The translations under genes were made by a program, and so were the position numbers. Below the pieces are notes generated by a model. The model saw only the letters and a list, made by a program, of their open reading frames with translations, made no database searches and was not told the origin of the DNA. A stretch of 64,000 nt of DNA from Leuctra nigra (lineage: Eukaryota > Arthropoda > Insecta > Plecoptera > Leuctridae): the NCBI GenBank assembly GCA_934045905.1, contig OW203769.1, positions 2,309,202-2,373,201 of the forward strand, written 5' to 3'. This document shows positions 33,101 through 46,412 of this stretch, in pieces; the stretch's first letter is position 1, and every line of letters begins with the position of its first letter.

Positions 33101-36100
33101 AGGACAGAAGTGGGGGGCACGACATGGATGTAGACACGATAGGCGGTCAGTGGCGGACAGGACAGAAGAGGGGGGCACGACATGGTTGTAGACCCGATAG
33201 GCGTGCAGTGGCGGACAGGACAGAAGAGGGGGCACGACATGGATGTAGACACGATAGGCGGTCAGTGGCGGACAGGACAGAAGAGGGGGGCACGACATGG
33301 TTGTAGACCCGATAGGCGTGCAGTGGCGGACAGGACAGAAGAGGGGGGCACGACATGGATGTAGACACGATAGGCGGTCAGTGGCGGACAGGACAGAAGA
33401 GGGGGGCACGACATGGTTGTAGACCCGATAGGCGTGCAGTGGCGGACAGGACAGAAGAGGGGGGCACGACATGGATGTAGACACGATAGGCGGTCAGTGG
33501 CGGACAGGACAGAAGAGGGGGGCACGACATGGATGTAGACCCGATAGGCGTGCAGTGGCGGACAGGACAGAAGAGGGGGGCACGACATGGATGTAGACAC
33601 GATAGGCGGTCAGTGGCGGACAGGACAGAAGAGGGGGGCACGACATGGTTGTAGACCCGATAGGCGTGCAGTGGCGGACAGGACAGAAGAGGGGGGCACG
33701 ACATGGATGTAGACACGATAGGCGGTCAGTGGCGGACAGGACAGAAGAGGGGGGCACGACATGGATGTAGACACGATAGGCGTGCAGTGGCGGACAGGAC
33801 AGAAGAGGGGGGCACGACATGGATGTAGACACGATAGGCGGTCAGTGGCGGACAGGACAGAAGAGGGGGGCACGACATGGATGTAGACACGATAGGCGTG
33901 CAGTGGCGGACAGGACAGAAGAGGGGGGCACGACATGGATGTAGACACGATAGGCGTGCAGTGGCGGACAGGACAGAAGAGGGGGGCACGACATGGTTGT
34001 AGACACGATAGGCGGTCAGTGGCGGACAGGACAGAAGAGGGGGGCACGACATGGATGTAGACACGATAGGCGGTCAGTGGCGGACAGGACAGAAGAGGGG
34101 GGCACGACATGGATGTAGACACGATAGGCGTGCAGTGGCGGACAGGACAGAAGAGGGGGGCACGACATGGATGTAGACACGATAGGCAGTGGCGGATAGG
34201 ACAGAAGAGGGGGGCACGACATGGATGTAGACACGATAGGCGTGCAGTGGCGGATAGGACAGAAGAGGGGGGCACGACATGGATGTAGACACGATAGTCG
34301 TGCAGTGGCGGACAGGACAGAAGTGGGGGGCACGACATGGATGTAGACACGATAGGCGGTCAGTGGCGGATAGGACAGAAGAGGGGGGCACGACATGGAT
34401 GTAGACACGATAGGCGTGCAGTGGCGGACAGGACAGAAGAGGGGGGCACGACATGGATGTAGACACGATAGGCGGTCAGTGGCGGACAGGACAGAAGAGG
34501 GGGGCACGACATGGATGTAGACACGATAGGCGTGCAGTGGCGGACAGGACAGAAGAGGGGGGCACGACATGGATGTAGACACGATAGGCGGTCAGTGGCG
34601 GACAGGACAGAAGAGGGGGGCACGACATGGTTGTAGACCCGATAGGCGTGCAGTGGCGGACAGGACAGAAGAGGGGGGCACGACATGGATGTAGACACGA
34701 TAGGCGGTCAGTGGCGGACAGGACAGAAGAGGGGGGCACGACATGGATGTAGACACGATAGGCGTGCAGTGGCGGACAGGACAGAAGAGGGGGGCACGAC
34801 ATGGATGTAGACACGATAGGCGTGCAGTGGCGGACAGGACAGAAGAGGGGGGCACGACATGGATGTAGACACGATAGGCGTGCAGTGGCGGACAGGACAG
34901 AAGAGGGGGGCACGACATGGATGTAGACACGATAGGCGTGCAGTGGCGGACAGGACAGAAGAGGGGGGCACGACATGGTTGTAGACACGATAGGCGGTCA
35001 GTGGCGGACAGGACAGAAGAGGGGGGCACGACATGGATGTAGACACGATAGGCGGTCAGTGGCGGACAGGACAGAAGAGGGGGGCACGACATGGATGTAG
35101 ACACGATAGGCGTGCAGTGGCGGACAGGACAGAAGAGGGGGGCACGACATGGATGTAGACACGATAGGCAGTGGCGGATAGGACAGAAGAGGGGGGCACG
35201 ACATGGATGTAGACACGATAGGCGTGCAGTGGCGGATAGGACAGAAGAGGGGGGCACGACATGGATGTAGACACGATAGGCGTGCAGTGGCGGACAGGAC
35301 AGAAGAGGGGGGCACGACATGGATGTAGACACGATAGGCGGTCAGTGGCGGACAGGACAGAAGAGGGGGGCACGACATGGATGTAGACACGATAGGCGTG
35401 CAGTGGCGGACAGGACAGAAGAGGGGGGCACGACATGGATGTAGACACGATAGGCGGTCAGTGGCGGACAGGACAGAAGAGGGGGGCACGACATGGATGT
35501 AGACACGATAGGCGTGCAGTGGCGGACAGGACAGAAGAGGGGGGCACGACATGGATGTAGACACGATAGGCGGTCAGTGGCGGACAGGACAGAAGAGGGG
35601 GGCACGACATGGATGTAGACACGATAGGCGTGCAGTGGCGGACAGGACAGAAGAGGGGGGCACGACATGGATGTAGACACGATAGGCGGTCAGTGGCGGA
35701 CAGGACAGAAGAGGGGGGCACGACATGGATGTAGACACGATAGTCGTGCAGTGGCGGACAGGACAGAAGAGGGGGGCACGACATGGATGTAGACACGATA
35801 GGCGTGTAGTGGCGGACAGGACAGAAGAGGGGGGCACGACATGGATGTAGACACGATAGGCGTTCAGTGGCGGACAGGACAGAATAGGGGGGCACGACAT
35901 GGATGTAGACACGATAGGCGTTCAGTGGCGGACAGGACAGAAGAGGGGGGCACGACATGGATGTAGACACGATAGGCGTGTAGTGGCGGACAGGACAGAA
36001 GAGGGGGGCACGACATGGATGTAGACACGATAGGCGTGCAGTGGCGGACAGGACAGAAGAGGGGGGCACGACATGGATGTAGACACGATAGGCGTGCAGT

Positions 36101-36871
36101 GGCGGACAGGACAGAAGAGGGGGGCACGACATGGATGTAGACACGATAGGCGTGCAGTGGCGGATAGGACAGAAGAGGGGGGCACGACATGGATGTAGAC
36201 ACGATAGGCGGTCAGTGGCGGACAGGACAGAAGAGGGGGGCACGACATGGATGTAGACACGATAGGCGTGCAGTGGCGGACAGGACAGAAGAGGGGGGCA
36301 CGACATGGATGTAGACACGATAGGCGGTCAGTGGCGGACAGGACAGAAGAGGGGGGCACGACATGGATGTAGACACGATAGGCGTGCAGTGGCGGACAGG
36401 ACAGAAGAGGGGGGCACGACATGGATGTAGACACGATAGGCGGTCAGTGGCGGACAGGACAGAAGAGGGGGGCACGACATGGATGTAGACACGATAGGCG
36501 TGCAGTGGCGGACAGGACAGAAGAGGGGGGCACGACATGGATGTAGACACGATAGGCGTGCAGTGGCGGACAGGACAGAAGAGGGGGGCACGACATGGAT
36601 GTAGACACGATAGGCGGTCAGTGGCGGACAGGACATAAGAGGGGGGCACGACATGGATGAAGACACGATAGGCGTGCAGTGGCGGACAGGACAGAAGAGG
36701 GGGGCACGACATGGATGTAGACACGATAGGCGTGCAGTGGCGGACAGGACAGAAGAGGGGGGCACGACATGGATGTAGACCCGATAGGCGTGCAGTGGCG
36801 GACAGGACAGAAGAGGGGGGCACGACATGGATGTAGACACGATATGCAGTGGCGGACAGGACAGAAGAGGG
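30111..36871. repeat. 58-bp satellite, about 117 tandem units
   Basis: The unit reads cacgacatggatgtagacac, gataggcg(gt/tg)cagtggcgg, acaggacagaagagggggg. Two main unit types differ at ggcGGTcag versus ggcGTGcag and often alternate, giving a 116-bp dimer. Five units lack 4 bp (for example near 30597, 31173, 34184, 35167 and 36842) and two lack one G. The block 33610-34582 recurs at 34592-35564 with a 982-bp period, so a 17-unit segment was duplicated. Three units make 58 codons, and all minus-strand frames stay open over long stretches (up to 667 codons). This is a property of the period and lack of stops, not evidence for a protein. Confidence 0.96.
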
Positions 36872-36997
36872 CTTCATTATCGGTTAGTTTTGGTAGGAAT
36901 GTCAGAAGTCAGGGGTGGGACCGTGGGATTACCCAAAAGTATCCGCTAATACGTTTTTTTTTTATCCTTACAAATTATAATCTCTTTATGAACTTAA

Positions 36998-37386
36998 GAC
37001 GGCTGGGTAGTGAGTTTAACCTTGAAGAGTTTTTTAACCGATTTTTATCAATATCTTTTACAAAAGTAATTGTTAATAAGATAAGGCTTTATACGAGGTT
37101 TCAGAACAGTTCAATGAAAATTATTTCATATCTTGGCATGGTTTATTAGTTTTATTCTGTCCTACAGACGTTTAGTGCCTGAAAATTGGTAAAAATATGG
37201 CCCTAAACGTCCGTAGGACAAAATTAAACTAATACACCATTTCAAGCTATGAAATTATTTTCATTGAACAGTTCTGAATACTCGTACAAAGCCATATTTT
37301 ATTAACAATTACATTGGTAAAAGATATTGATAAAAATCGATTAAAAAACTATTCAAGGCCACGCTCACTACTCAGACGTCTTAACC
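36998..37386. mobile_element. long-TIR MITE, copy 1
   Basis: The left end aagacggctgggtagtgagt is mirrored by actcactactcagacgtctt on the right, and inversion continues for most of the element (cagttcaatgaaaattattt versus aaattattttcattgaacag). A short central region holds gtcctacagacgtttagtg and its partial mirror cgtccgtaggac. TTAA overlaps both outer ends, compatible with a TA or TTAA target. Copy 2 is at 41228-41647. There are no genes. Confidence 0.78.
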
Positions 37387-37389
37387 CCT

Positions 37390-40300
37390 ATAAATAAATG
37401 CTATTTTAATAATAACGCAAATCTACTAACATAAAATGCTAAATATTAAGAATTAAATATGGGTTAACCATGGACACTATTATATAAAAACAAAATTCCG
37501 GATTCTGCTGGAATATGATTCGGTGCAATGTTAATCACATGGCCGTGAATCGGATTCCAGACGAATCGGGAATTTAAAGTTATAGAATACGGCCCCATCA
37601 TGTAACTAATTGTCAGCTTTGAAGTCATGAAACATGAATCGACTTACAAATGCGTGCATTTGACATTGTATAATCACTAAAGTCGTCATTCAAATGTTTT
37701 CTACATTATGATGCGAATAATCTTAGATTTGGAGGTTACACAGTGAATTGTACTTTATCAGTCATTTTGGAAACTAAATATTCGTTTGGTAATTAAACAC
37801 TTTATAGTATTGTCGTGTATGTAATTACGTTCAACAAAATAATAAAATGATAACACACGTAGCTATGTTTGAGGTACCGTTTGTTTGTGTACAGTTCACG
37901 TAATTGTTTTAACTTTAATTCAATTCTTCTTTGAAGAGTTCTTTTTAATGCTACGTATGAAAGTACATTTACAGGCTTACATTACTAACTACTGTGTAAC
38001 ATCTACACGTAGTTCAACGTATTGTGGCGTAGCAGGCTAAAACGATTGGTCAATACTTTAAAATGTATCAAGTTTTCTGATTTTAAAGACGAAGCTTCGA
38101 ACTCTTCTGCGACGTTGCCAGACGATGTCTGTTGTCTCGCTCTGGCAACACTGTGTATTGTTGTTCGGGATGATTTAGAGGGGGCGGTGGTTCGATTATC
38201 GATAGTCGAACGATAACTAGTGAGTTATTAATGCGACGTCGATGAATCGATATATAATATCGATAGGTGGAGAGCTTTTGTTAAACTTTCGGCCCAAACG
38301 TTTATCATAAATTGGTTTATACAAAAGTCTAAAGAAAAGGAGGAGATTTTTCTTGTCTGAAACGATGGAATAAAAATCTCAATCTCGTCTTTTTTATTTC
38401 ATTTTTTAACAAAGAGAAAAATTTTCCCTGCAATTTTCTCATAAATAAATCAAAGTTTGTGTATGCCCTCCCCCGATTACATCCCCCACCAGGCAAAGCT
38501 CCGTGCTATTAGGGTGGCTTATCGGGAGACGGCGCTTGTCTTGGCCACCAGTGTAGACGGGGAAGTGATATTTGCAATTCAATTCATGCCTCTTCTAGAG
38601 AAATGAATGTATTTTAAATAAAAAGGAAGAAAATGTTATTAATAAAATTTCTGCCCCGTGAAGTCGTTGTAAATCAAATTGTCGACCAGATTTCTCCTCC
38701 TCTTTTCCTTCTATTTTCGGTGACAGAGTTCGAACCCCGCCTCTTCACTCAGCTTTAATGAGATTCCGCGGATATTAAAAATAAACAATCAGAGGACATT
38801 GAGTCTGAGCACAGACAGAACATATCCCGCGCACTGCACATAACTCATCGCGGAATAAAAGCAGAGAACATCGACAGATATTGCGCTCTCTCTCATGTCC
38901 ATGAATTAGGATATGTCAAGTTGAAGGTTTCGTTTTTGATATTATGACAATTATGACAGAAGGTCGGATTTTCAATTATCTTTTCATTTAGTTGTTTAGT
39001 TGAACAGTACCTACGTGTCACTAACTGTAATAGGTATACTTTAATGCGCATTCAAGGAATGTTATTGGTTGTTGCCATGGCAATTCAGACCTATGACACT
39101 CTATGACTCAGAATTAGAAGGGCGGAAATCAATGAAATTATTGTTGAGGTGACATTTTAATCGTGATTAGATAAAATACACTCTAATAGCCAGTTTTTTT
39201 ATGCCTTGCTAACTTTTAAACAGTCAATAAGCACGATATTTCCATGGAAACAAGTTCAACAACCAATGATAATCCTTGAATGACCTGTTAAAACTTAACT
39301 ACTTGTTTAGGAGACTATTGAATGACCGGCCCTTAGGGTTGATAAATGGTTAATTTAAATTTGTATTTGATTATTTTTGAAAGTAAAGTGAATTTTGGTA
39401 AAATATGAATATGTATTTTCTTTCTTTAAATAGACTTAGATAGGTACTCGTATATATATTTTTTTATAGATTTTTATTTTTTATTTTAAAAACTCTGACA
39501 GGTTAATCATCTAAAATCATCTGGACACATAAAAACTTATGCCATAAAATTTGACATCAATTGCTTCACGGGTTTGGTCTCCAATCGTACCCGATTTAGC
39601 TTAGTTTTGCGAAGTTTTGTTGCAAAACTAAAATACTTACTACAAATACAATCAGACTGATCATGTGAACATCCCGTCTACGTACAAAACATTTTTTCTC
39701 TCAATTCGCAAAAAAATCTGAAATTATTAAAATGTTAATGAAAATTTTTACTCAGTTTTACGGACCATATCCTTTTAAAGAACCTAGTCCAATAATTTCC
39801 CTCAATCCCGTTACTTTCTTTAACTACGCTTAGCAAAGACGCTTGACATCTGGAGGCTGCATCTACTGCGGCTCTGTCGGTAACAAAGCCCAGTAATCAG
39901 AGCCTTCTAGACTGTCGCTCGGGGAATGTTTCCACCGACCGAGCAACCGACTGAGCGTCAGTCTTCTGGGCCGTGCCGCTCGCCCTTCATTAGGCCCTTT
40001 CACTTAACTTTCTCAGAGCTTCTCAAAGAACTTCGCAAGCCCACAGAATTAGCAGGGCTCTGACGTCACAACACGATTCTCATGCACGATCCTGTTGCGC
40101 CAATTATGTCATTTAGAACATGTTTTAAAAGAGTTTTTAAGTGGGATTTTTGAGAGGAAAAGTTGCTAGCTTCAGCGGTGTGTTGAGGTGGAAAATGAGG
40201 CCGGCTTTTCCAAGAATATTCTACGGATAACAAGAGAACCTCAAGTGGAAGATGATTTTCTTAGGGACCTGAAGACTAATGAGTTTAAATATAGCACATG

Positions 40301-40625
40301 AGATACATCGGTTTGGATATTATAGGAATAACGATCTGTAGTTTCAAAATGTAACATCACGTCATGTTAAAAATGGCTCAGCCGAACAAAACCCTTCATA
40401 TAATAATGTTTTGAAACAAACATTTTGTAGGTATTTTGTTCTCCAACAAATCAACTTATTTCGATGTATAGTTACTAATTTTTTGCAAGTACAGGTTGGT
40501 ATTGATTTAATTCTTTTCCTTTTCTTTCACTCTTCTTATATTTTTCAAACCTGAAAATATTTGTTTTGTCCAAACTTTGGTAAAAAAAATCTTCATAAAT
40601 CACACGATCGCCGTAATCACTAAAA
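37390..40625. other. intergenic, no gene recognised
   Basis: AT-rich. At 37498-37597 there is a short repeat related to 29130-29215. At about 39155-39185 a fragment (cattttaatcgtgattagat) resembles the foldback family of 1755-2260. At 39645-39710 a copy of the repeat seen at 15640 is present (cagactgatcatgtgaacat). A B-box-like gagttcgaaccccgcc lies near 38727 without a recognisable tRNA fold. Several Cla-type atcgat palindromes cluster at 38195-38270. Confidence 0.4.
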
Positions 40626-40631
40626 TTTACT

Positions 40632-41093
40632 ATATGTGATCCGATCTGTGAGAAGGGACCTGTGGGTGAAAGAGTTAGTTTCCTGCAAAATGCAATTATG
40701 TGTTAAAATGGCTATTTTATCGATTTTTGGATTATGGATTTATCTGCTACCTAGTCGTGTTTAAAAAATCTAACAAAAATTAAAAAATTAAAAAAATTAA
40801 AATTTTGTTGTTGTTTTATTTTAAACAAAATTTTCCTGCTTTGTAAGTTTTTAAATAATAAAATTTAAAAATATATAACTTTTTTATTTTTTATCAGAAT
40901 TTAATAATTTTTTTTGGATTTATTCCTCATTTTTTCCTCTTTTTAAAGAAAATCACTATCCTTCACCCACAGGTCCCTTTTCACAGATCGCATTACATAT
41001 TACTCCTACTATCTAAAAAGCTGAAAATCACTATCCTTCACCCACAGGTCCCTTTTCACAGATCGCATTACATATTACTCCTACTATCTGGTA
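40632..41093. repeat. inverted repeat with one arm duplicated in tandem
   Basis: The left arm near 40637-40672 (gatctgtgagaagggacctg, tgggtgaaag) is the reverse complement of cttcacccacaggtccctttt, cacagatcgcattacat. That sequence occurs twice on the right, at about 40969-41014 and 41036-41081. The right arm has therefore been duplicated in tandem (period about 67 bp). The interior is very AT-rich. It is probably a MITE with a duplicated end. Confidence 0.65.
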
Positions 41094-41227
41094 TACTAGA
41101 TATATATTATTTTTACTATTTACTAATTTACTAAAAATCACAGTGACACGATTTTGTCCACCCTTAGACATCAAGGGTAGACAAATGATATGAAACTATA
41201 TTTATCTCAGAAACTAAATACGAGAAG

Positions 41228-41647
41228 TGGACGGCTGAGTAGTGAGTTTGACCTTGAAGAGTTTTTAATCGATTTTTATCAATATATTTTACCAATGTAA
41301 TTGTTAATAAAATAAGGCTTTGAAACAGCCTTACGAGTCTTCAAAACAGTTCAATGAAAATAATATCATAGCTTGTAATGGTTTAATACTTTTTTTTTAT
41401 TTTGTCCTACAGACGTTTAGTGCCTGAAAATTAGTAAAAATATGAAAATGTGATTATGGCAAAAATGGTAATAATATGGCAACGTCTGTAGGACAAAATA
41501 AAACTAAAAACCCGTTTCAAACTATGAAATTATTTTCATAACAGTTCTAAAGACTCGTACAAAGCCTTATTTTAATTGGTAAAAGATATTGATAAAATAC
41601 TAGATTAAGTAACTCGTCAAGGCCACGCTCACTACTCAGCCATCTTA
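41228..41647. mobile_element. long-TIR MITE, copy 2
   Basis: Same family as 36998-37386: gacggctgagtagtgagttt on the left, and aaggccacgctcactactca then gccatctt on the right, with the shared centre gtcctacagacgtttagtg. It carries an extra short insert (aatatgaaaatgtgattatg) in the centre and more mutations at its left end, so it is the more degraded copy. Same orientation as copy 1. Confidence 0.75.
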
Positions 41648-44540
41648 ACATTTCTAGAGATCGCATGATAGTCAATCAATAGACACGAAGTAATGAAGAT
41701 CTGCGACCGATCAGTCGATCATCCCGAGGGCGAGGAATTCCCCGGGAACCGAAGCCTCAACCTCCGCCAACTCTTCTCACATCTCCCCGGAATATCGCAC
41801 TCATCTGAACACAAATTGATCGCTCATTTCCAGCCACGACAAACACTTCCCAGGGCGACAGCTTGACAAAACATCAAACCGACGTTTACTGACCCGATGG
41901 GAGTTGTCGTTGCGTCAACTTGGGTTTGTTGTGTTGGCAGAACTTCCGGGGTCACAATGCATGTAACTTTCCAGACAGTTGGTTGCATTGTATTCAGTTA
42001 TAATAATGAGACGACAGAGGGCAGTTGTTTGCGGTGGAGGTGCCGGCTTGTCGGTCTAAGTAATTGTTCTACAAGCTCCCCCCCCTCCCCCAGCTCCCCT
42101 TTGGCATGTTATACATTATGTCATTACTCATGCCTTGAACATCGAGATCTGCATCTAGGAAGACTGTTCATAGTTTTAGTTAATGGCAAAATAAAATTAT
42201 AAAGAACAAATCGTAATTGCATACGTTCAGAACGAGTATTTACATGTTTAATGGGGGATTTGAATAATGACAGAAAACAAATATAAATAAATGTAATTAA
42301 TGTATGTTATTCTGGTTTTGACATTTGAAGTTATTCATTGTAGAACAGAATTAAAATTGCTAGAAACATTAGTCAAAAATGATATTAAGTCTTAATGATT
42401 TTGTTTAAACAAAATGTGTCCGAGTACAATGTGACTTCTATTTGATGGTACGAGAGCATTTACTCAGTGTTTGTAGATAAAGATTGAACAATTCAGAACA
42501 TGTTTTATGTTTGAGTCTGGGCTGGAGTCGTAATCGTGGTCTTGTGGCATTTAACATTGGATGCATTTTCAATTACTCAGAAGAACTTATACGAACGAAA
42601 AAGCAGAGGACGTCGATAATGAAAATTCTTCATCTTAATAAGATGAGAGCTTCAAATTAAGATATTTAACACCAATTTGACATTTTCCATTATTCAGATC
42701 CAATAGACCAAAAATGAGTATTAAATGTTAAGCGTAAAAGTGTGAAGTATACATCATGATCTTTTTGTTAATTTTTTGTGCAAATCTAGATTATCCATAT
42801 TCACTCGATTTACTCTGCAAGTTTGTGAGAAAGTTTCAATATCTCGAGAAGGTAATCGAATTTTGTAACAATTTATCTTCAGCCTGGTTCAGATATCGTC
42901 GACAGTTTGTCATTCAGACATAATTTATTTTAGGATTTATAATAATATGGTATACACATATTAAGTATTTCGTGACTGCCAGCTAGACATTTCTTTTTGC
43001 ATTCTACAACTGTTAATTAAATATCCTGAAATTTTACTAAGCACAGCAACAGTTCTCAGAATTCCAACGTATTTAGTTCCCACTCATTGTTTGCAGAATA
43101 ACAAAATGAAGGAATTCTTTCTCTTCAAAGCAGAATAATATGAAATATCTCCGCCGCTTTGAGACTGAAGTCACAAACTTATAATTAATAATTAAAAAAG
43201 TTTCATTTAGAACGAAATCTGTTTGCAATTGAAAAAGTTAGCCGCTGAAGAGGTATTGAAATCGATGCGTCCTGAAGAGTTGCAATCCTGTGAACTTCTC
43301 AACAAATGCTCTGCGGATCAGTGAAAAAGACTTCTCGGAACGGAGATTTGAAGAGTGGAAGAAAACTTTGGTTCGGAGGGAGTCATTAAAAATGTAAGAT
43401 GTTTGCCTGCTTCTGACGTGGGGAAACAATTGAGCGGAGGCCCGTCCTACTTGATCACAAACACAATCAGGACTCGATGCTTGTGTACTCAGATGTCGGA
43501 AGGATTTATTTACATTTCTATCATCGGAATTTACTCAGGGCATTGCACTTTATGATATGTCTATCCAGGTAAAAGAGTAGATTTTTTTTATTTTTATGGA
43601 GTTATTTTACACTATAAAATCGCCATGCATGGCGATTAGCTCCTTATTATTACCTTGAGCTCGAAAGTTGCGTTACGATAGACCTTTATAGAAATCGTCA
43701 ATTTAGCCCAATTTTAATCAAACCCGGACTTTTCCTGTAAATAATTTCGAGCCAAATAAAGTGCACACAATTTCAATCGAATCCGTTGAGTATTTCGAGA
43801 GATATTGCATGGAATGCACAATTTCATGAAAAAACATACTTTTTTCGAAACTTTGAAACTTCAGGGAGCCGTGAATCCATTGGCAGTGAAAAAAATACAA
43901 TTTAACTCTGTGGACCTTGACTAAATAGAACCACTTGAAAAGCAACATTTAAATGTTATTTGATGTTATTTGGGGGTTGAAAATGTTGTGTGGGGTGGGT
44001 GGAGGGGGAGCAAAAGAACTTTTCTGATATTGGAAATTTTTCTCGAGTGTACCTCCTTACGTCACATCGCATTTTGAAAATGATTTGAGTATATTGAAAA
44101 CTGAAAGTACGATTTAGAAAACAAAATTGTATTGTTGTTAATTGTTGTGATTTCTGCAGAGATGCGTACATTTATATAATCAGGTTGAATCTTATTATGT
44201 GGAGACCTAAATAAATCGCATTAAATTCTACTACTCAGTCTTTGACCATGGGCTTCAAGTATACTTTGTGCTTTATCGATCATGACCAAATAGCAGTGAG
44301 GTAAGTAAGGTCACGTGAGAGTAGTCAGACAACGACAGGTATGCTCTTCATTCTTCTTTCATATATAAACTTGATAGTGTGTCTATTTGTTTCGTATAAT
44401 TAACTCATTTGGGTATGATTTCGGATTCAAAATTAGGATTCGTTTAGATTCGTTCACAACTTTTTCAGTTGTTGTTTTCAAAATTCTAAGTAAGTATATT
44501 AATTTGGAAACTGCCACTTTGGGTTAATTCTTCACTGAAC
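41648..44540. other. intergenic, no gene recognised
   Basis: The 101-codon ORF at 41897-42202 starts well but has no domain and ends in low-complexity Ser/Pro sequence, so it is not called. At 43618-43637 there is a perfect 20-bp palindrome, AATCGCCATGCATGGCGATT. Otherwise the sequence is AT-rich and featureless to my reading. Confidence 0.4.
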
Positions 44541-44720
44541 AGCAGTGCGATTGTATAACTTTCTTAGCCGAGATAATGGATCGTTATCTATAACATTTGA
44601 TGAAAGTGTGATTGTATAACATTTTGCTAACAATCTAAATGAAAAACAAATGACTACGCAGCTTGGAGATAACGATTGCTTTGTACCCAGCCATTATCGA
44701 TAACAATATTAGGATTTTGA

Positions 44721-46157
44721 CATAGCATTGAACACGGAATTTTTCCAGACAAATTAAAAATCTCCAAAATAATACCAATATTCAAAAAGGGGGAAAAGAA
44801 CAAATTAGGGAACTATCGTCCAATATCCCTGTTACCAGCAGTATCTAAAATTCTTGAAAAAATATTACACAATAGACTCACATTATTCCTAGAACTAGAA
44901 AACCATTTAACGAACAAACAGAATGGATTTAGAAGGGGCAAGTCCACAAATAATACAATAGGTAACTTCTTAGATAATGTAATCAAAGGGATAGATGAAA
45001 AGGATCATGTCATGGGTATATTTTGTGACCTGACAAAGGCTTTCGATTGCATACACCATGACACACTGCTAAGAAAGTTAGACAGGTACGGCATTAGAGG
45101 GATAGCTCACAAACTGCTTGAATCTTATCTTACAAATAGAATCCAATATGTTGAAATAACCGCAAATGATGTACACAATAAAGAATCAAAATATCTTTCA
45201 GAGCCACTTCTAACTACCACAGGAGTACCACAAGGATCGATTCTGGGTCCACTCCTTTTTATAATATTTATTAATGACTTGCCAAATACACTAGAAAATG
45301 CAGAACTCTTTGCGGATGATACAAGCATCATAGTAAAAGGAAATAGCAAAGAGGATCTTAAGAAAAAAGCAGAAAAGGTTATGGAGGATGCCACAAACTG
45401 GTTCCAAGACAACAAGCTAGTCTTAAACTCAAACAAAACTAATTTCATTCTCTTTAACAATAAAAATATTGACCCCCAAAGCTTTGATTCAATTCGAAAC
45501 AATCTTGATAATTCATTAATAAAGAAAGTAGACAATACAAAATTTCTCGGCATCACCATTGATGGAAAGCTTAACTGGAATCGCCACTGTGAAATTCTAA
45601 AAAAGAAACTGAGCTCTGCATGCTTTGCCCTAAAAATTGTAAGGCAAACAACTAATATAAAAACAGCAAAAATTGCCTACTATGCAAATTTTGAATCCCA
45701 CGTCCGATACGCAATCGAACAATGGGGAAACTCAAGCCAAATACGAAAAATATTTACACTCCAAAAGCGAGCAGTAAGAACAATTTTAGGCCTTAAAAGC
45801 AAAAAAGATTCCTTCATCAAGCCACACTGCAAACCCCAATTTATAAAACACAAAATCCTAACAGTACACAGCATATACATATACGAATGCATACTCATTA
45901 CGAAAAAGAACATTCAACAACACGCACTCAACGAAGACATACACTCACACGACACAAGAACAAAAACACACGTTCACACTTCAAATCATAGAACAAAACA
46001 AACACAAAAAAACTCGAGTTATATAAAATGCAAACTTTACAACAAACTACCTGAGAACATAAAAAATGTAACTGACATTAATAGATTTAAGTATTTACTC
46101 AAAACATTTCTAGTTAATAAAGCATATTACTCTTTAGATGAATACATGAATGATTGA
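44721..46157 (+). pseudogene. truncated reverse transcriptase ORF of a LINE
   Basis: The open frame runs for 478 codons from just after an in-frame TGA at 44718. The first ATG is at 45012. The part upstream of that ATG reads FPDKLKISKIIPIFKKG, then NYRPISLLPAVSKILEK and NGFRRGKSTNN, typical of the RT fingers region, so the real protein was longer. Motif A is IFCDLTKAFDCIHHD (Asp codon 45027), GVPQGSILGP follows, and the active-site FADD Asp codons are at 45315-45320. The C-terminal part (QKRAVRTILGLKSK, HSIYIYECIL, INRFKYLLKTFLVNKAYYS) is the usual CR1/L2-like tail. No internal stops or frameshifts are seen, but the endonuclease domain is gone, so the copy is dead. Confidence 0.9.
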
Positions 46158-46412
46158 ATAGAATAGAATATAATAGATTTTTTCCTTATTATTATTATTT
46201 GTATTAGAATGAATGAAACCATGTACTGAGAATGAATGAATTACTTTTAATTTATTCATAGCGACTATACTTTATTATTATGGTAAAATTAGATTATAAT
46301 AAATTCCATACACCCAAGACAAAGCATAATTATTTATGCTTAAGGGTCACTGACAATGCTTGTATACATTACTTGTAATGTTGAAATGGAAATAAACTTA
46401 CTTACTTACTTA
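44721..46412 (+). mobile_element. 5'-truncated non-LTR retrotransposon (CR1/L2/Jockey group)
   Basis: A LINE fragment that begins inside the reverse transcriptase domain and keeps its 3' end: coding frame to 46157, then a 3' UTR ending in (ACTT)n at about 46396-46412. A short tandem repeat in place of poly-A is known for CR1/L2-type LINEs. 5' truncation is the usual result of incomplete reverse transcription. It belongs to a different family from the element at 8437-12936. Confidence 0.85.

Noticed and set aside
30111..36871. CRISPR-like array
   Set aside because: Units are contiguous tandem repeats with no unique spacers, in an animal genome. The same applies to the other arrays.
41897..42202. 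Possible secreted protein, 101 codons
   Set aside because: No recognised domain, low-complexity Ser/Pro part, no supporting exon structure or neighbouring gene.
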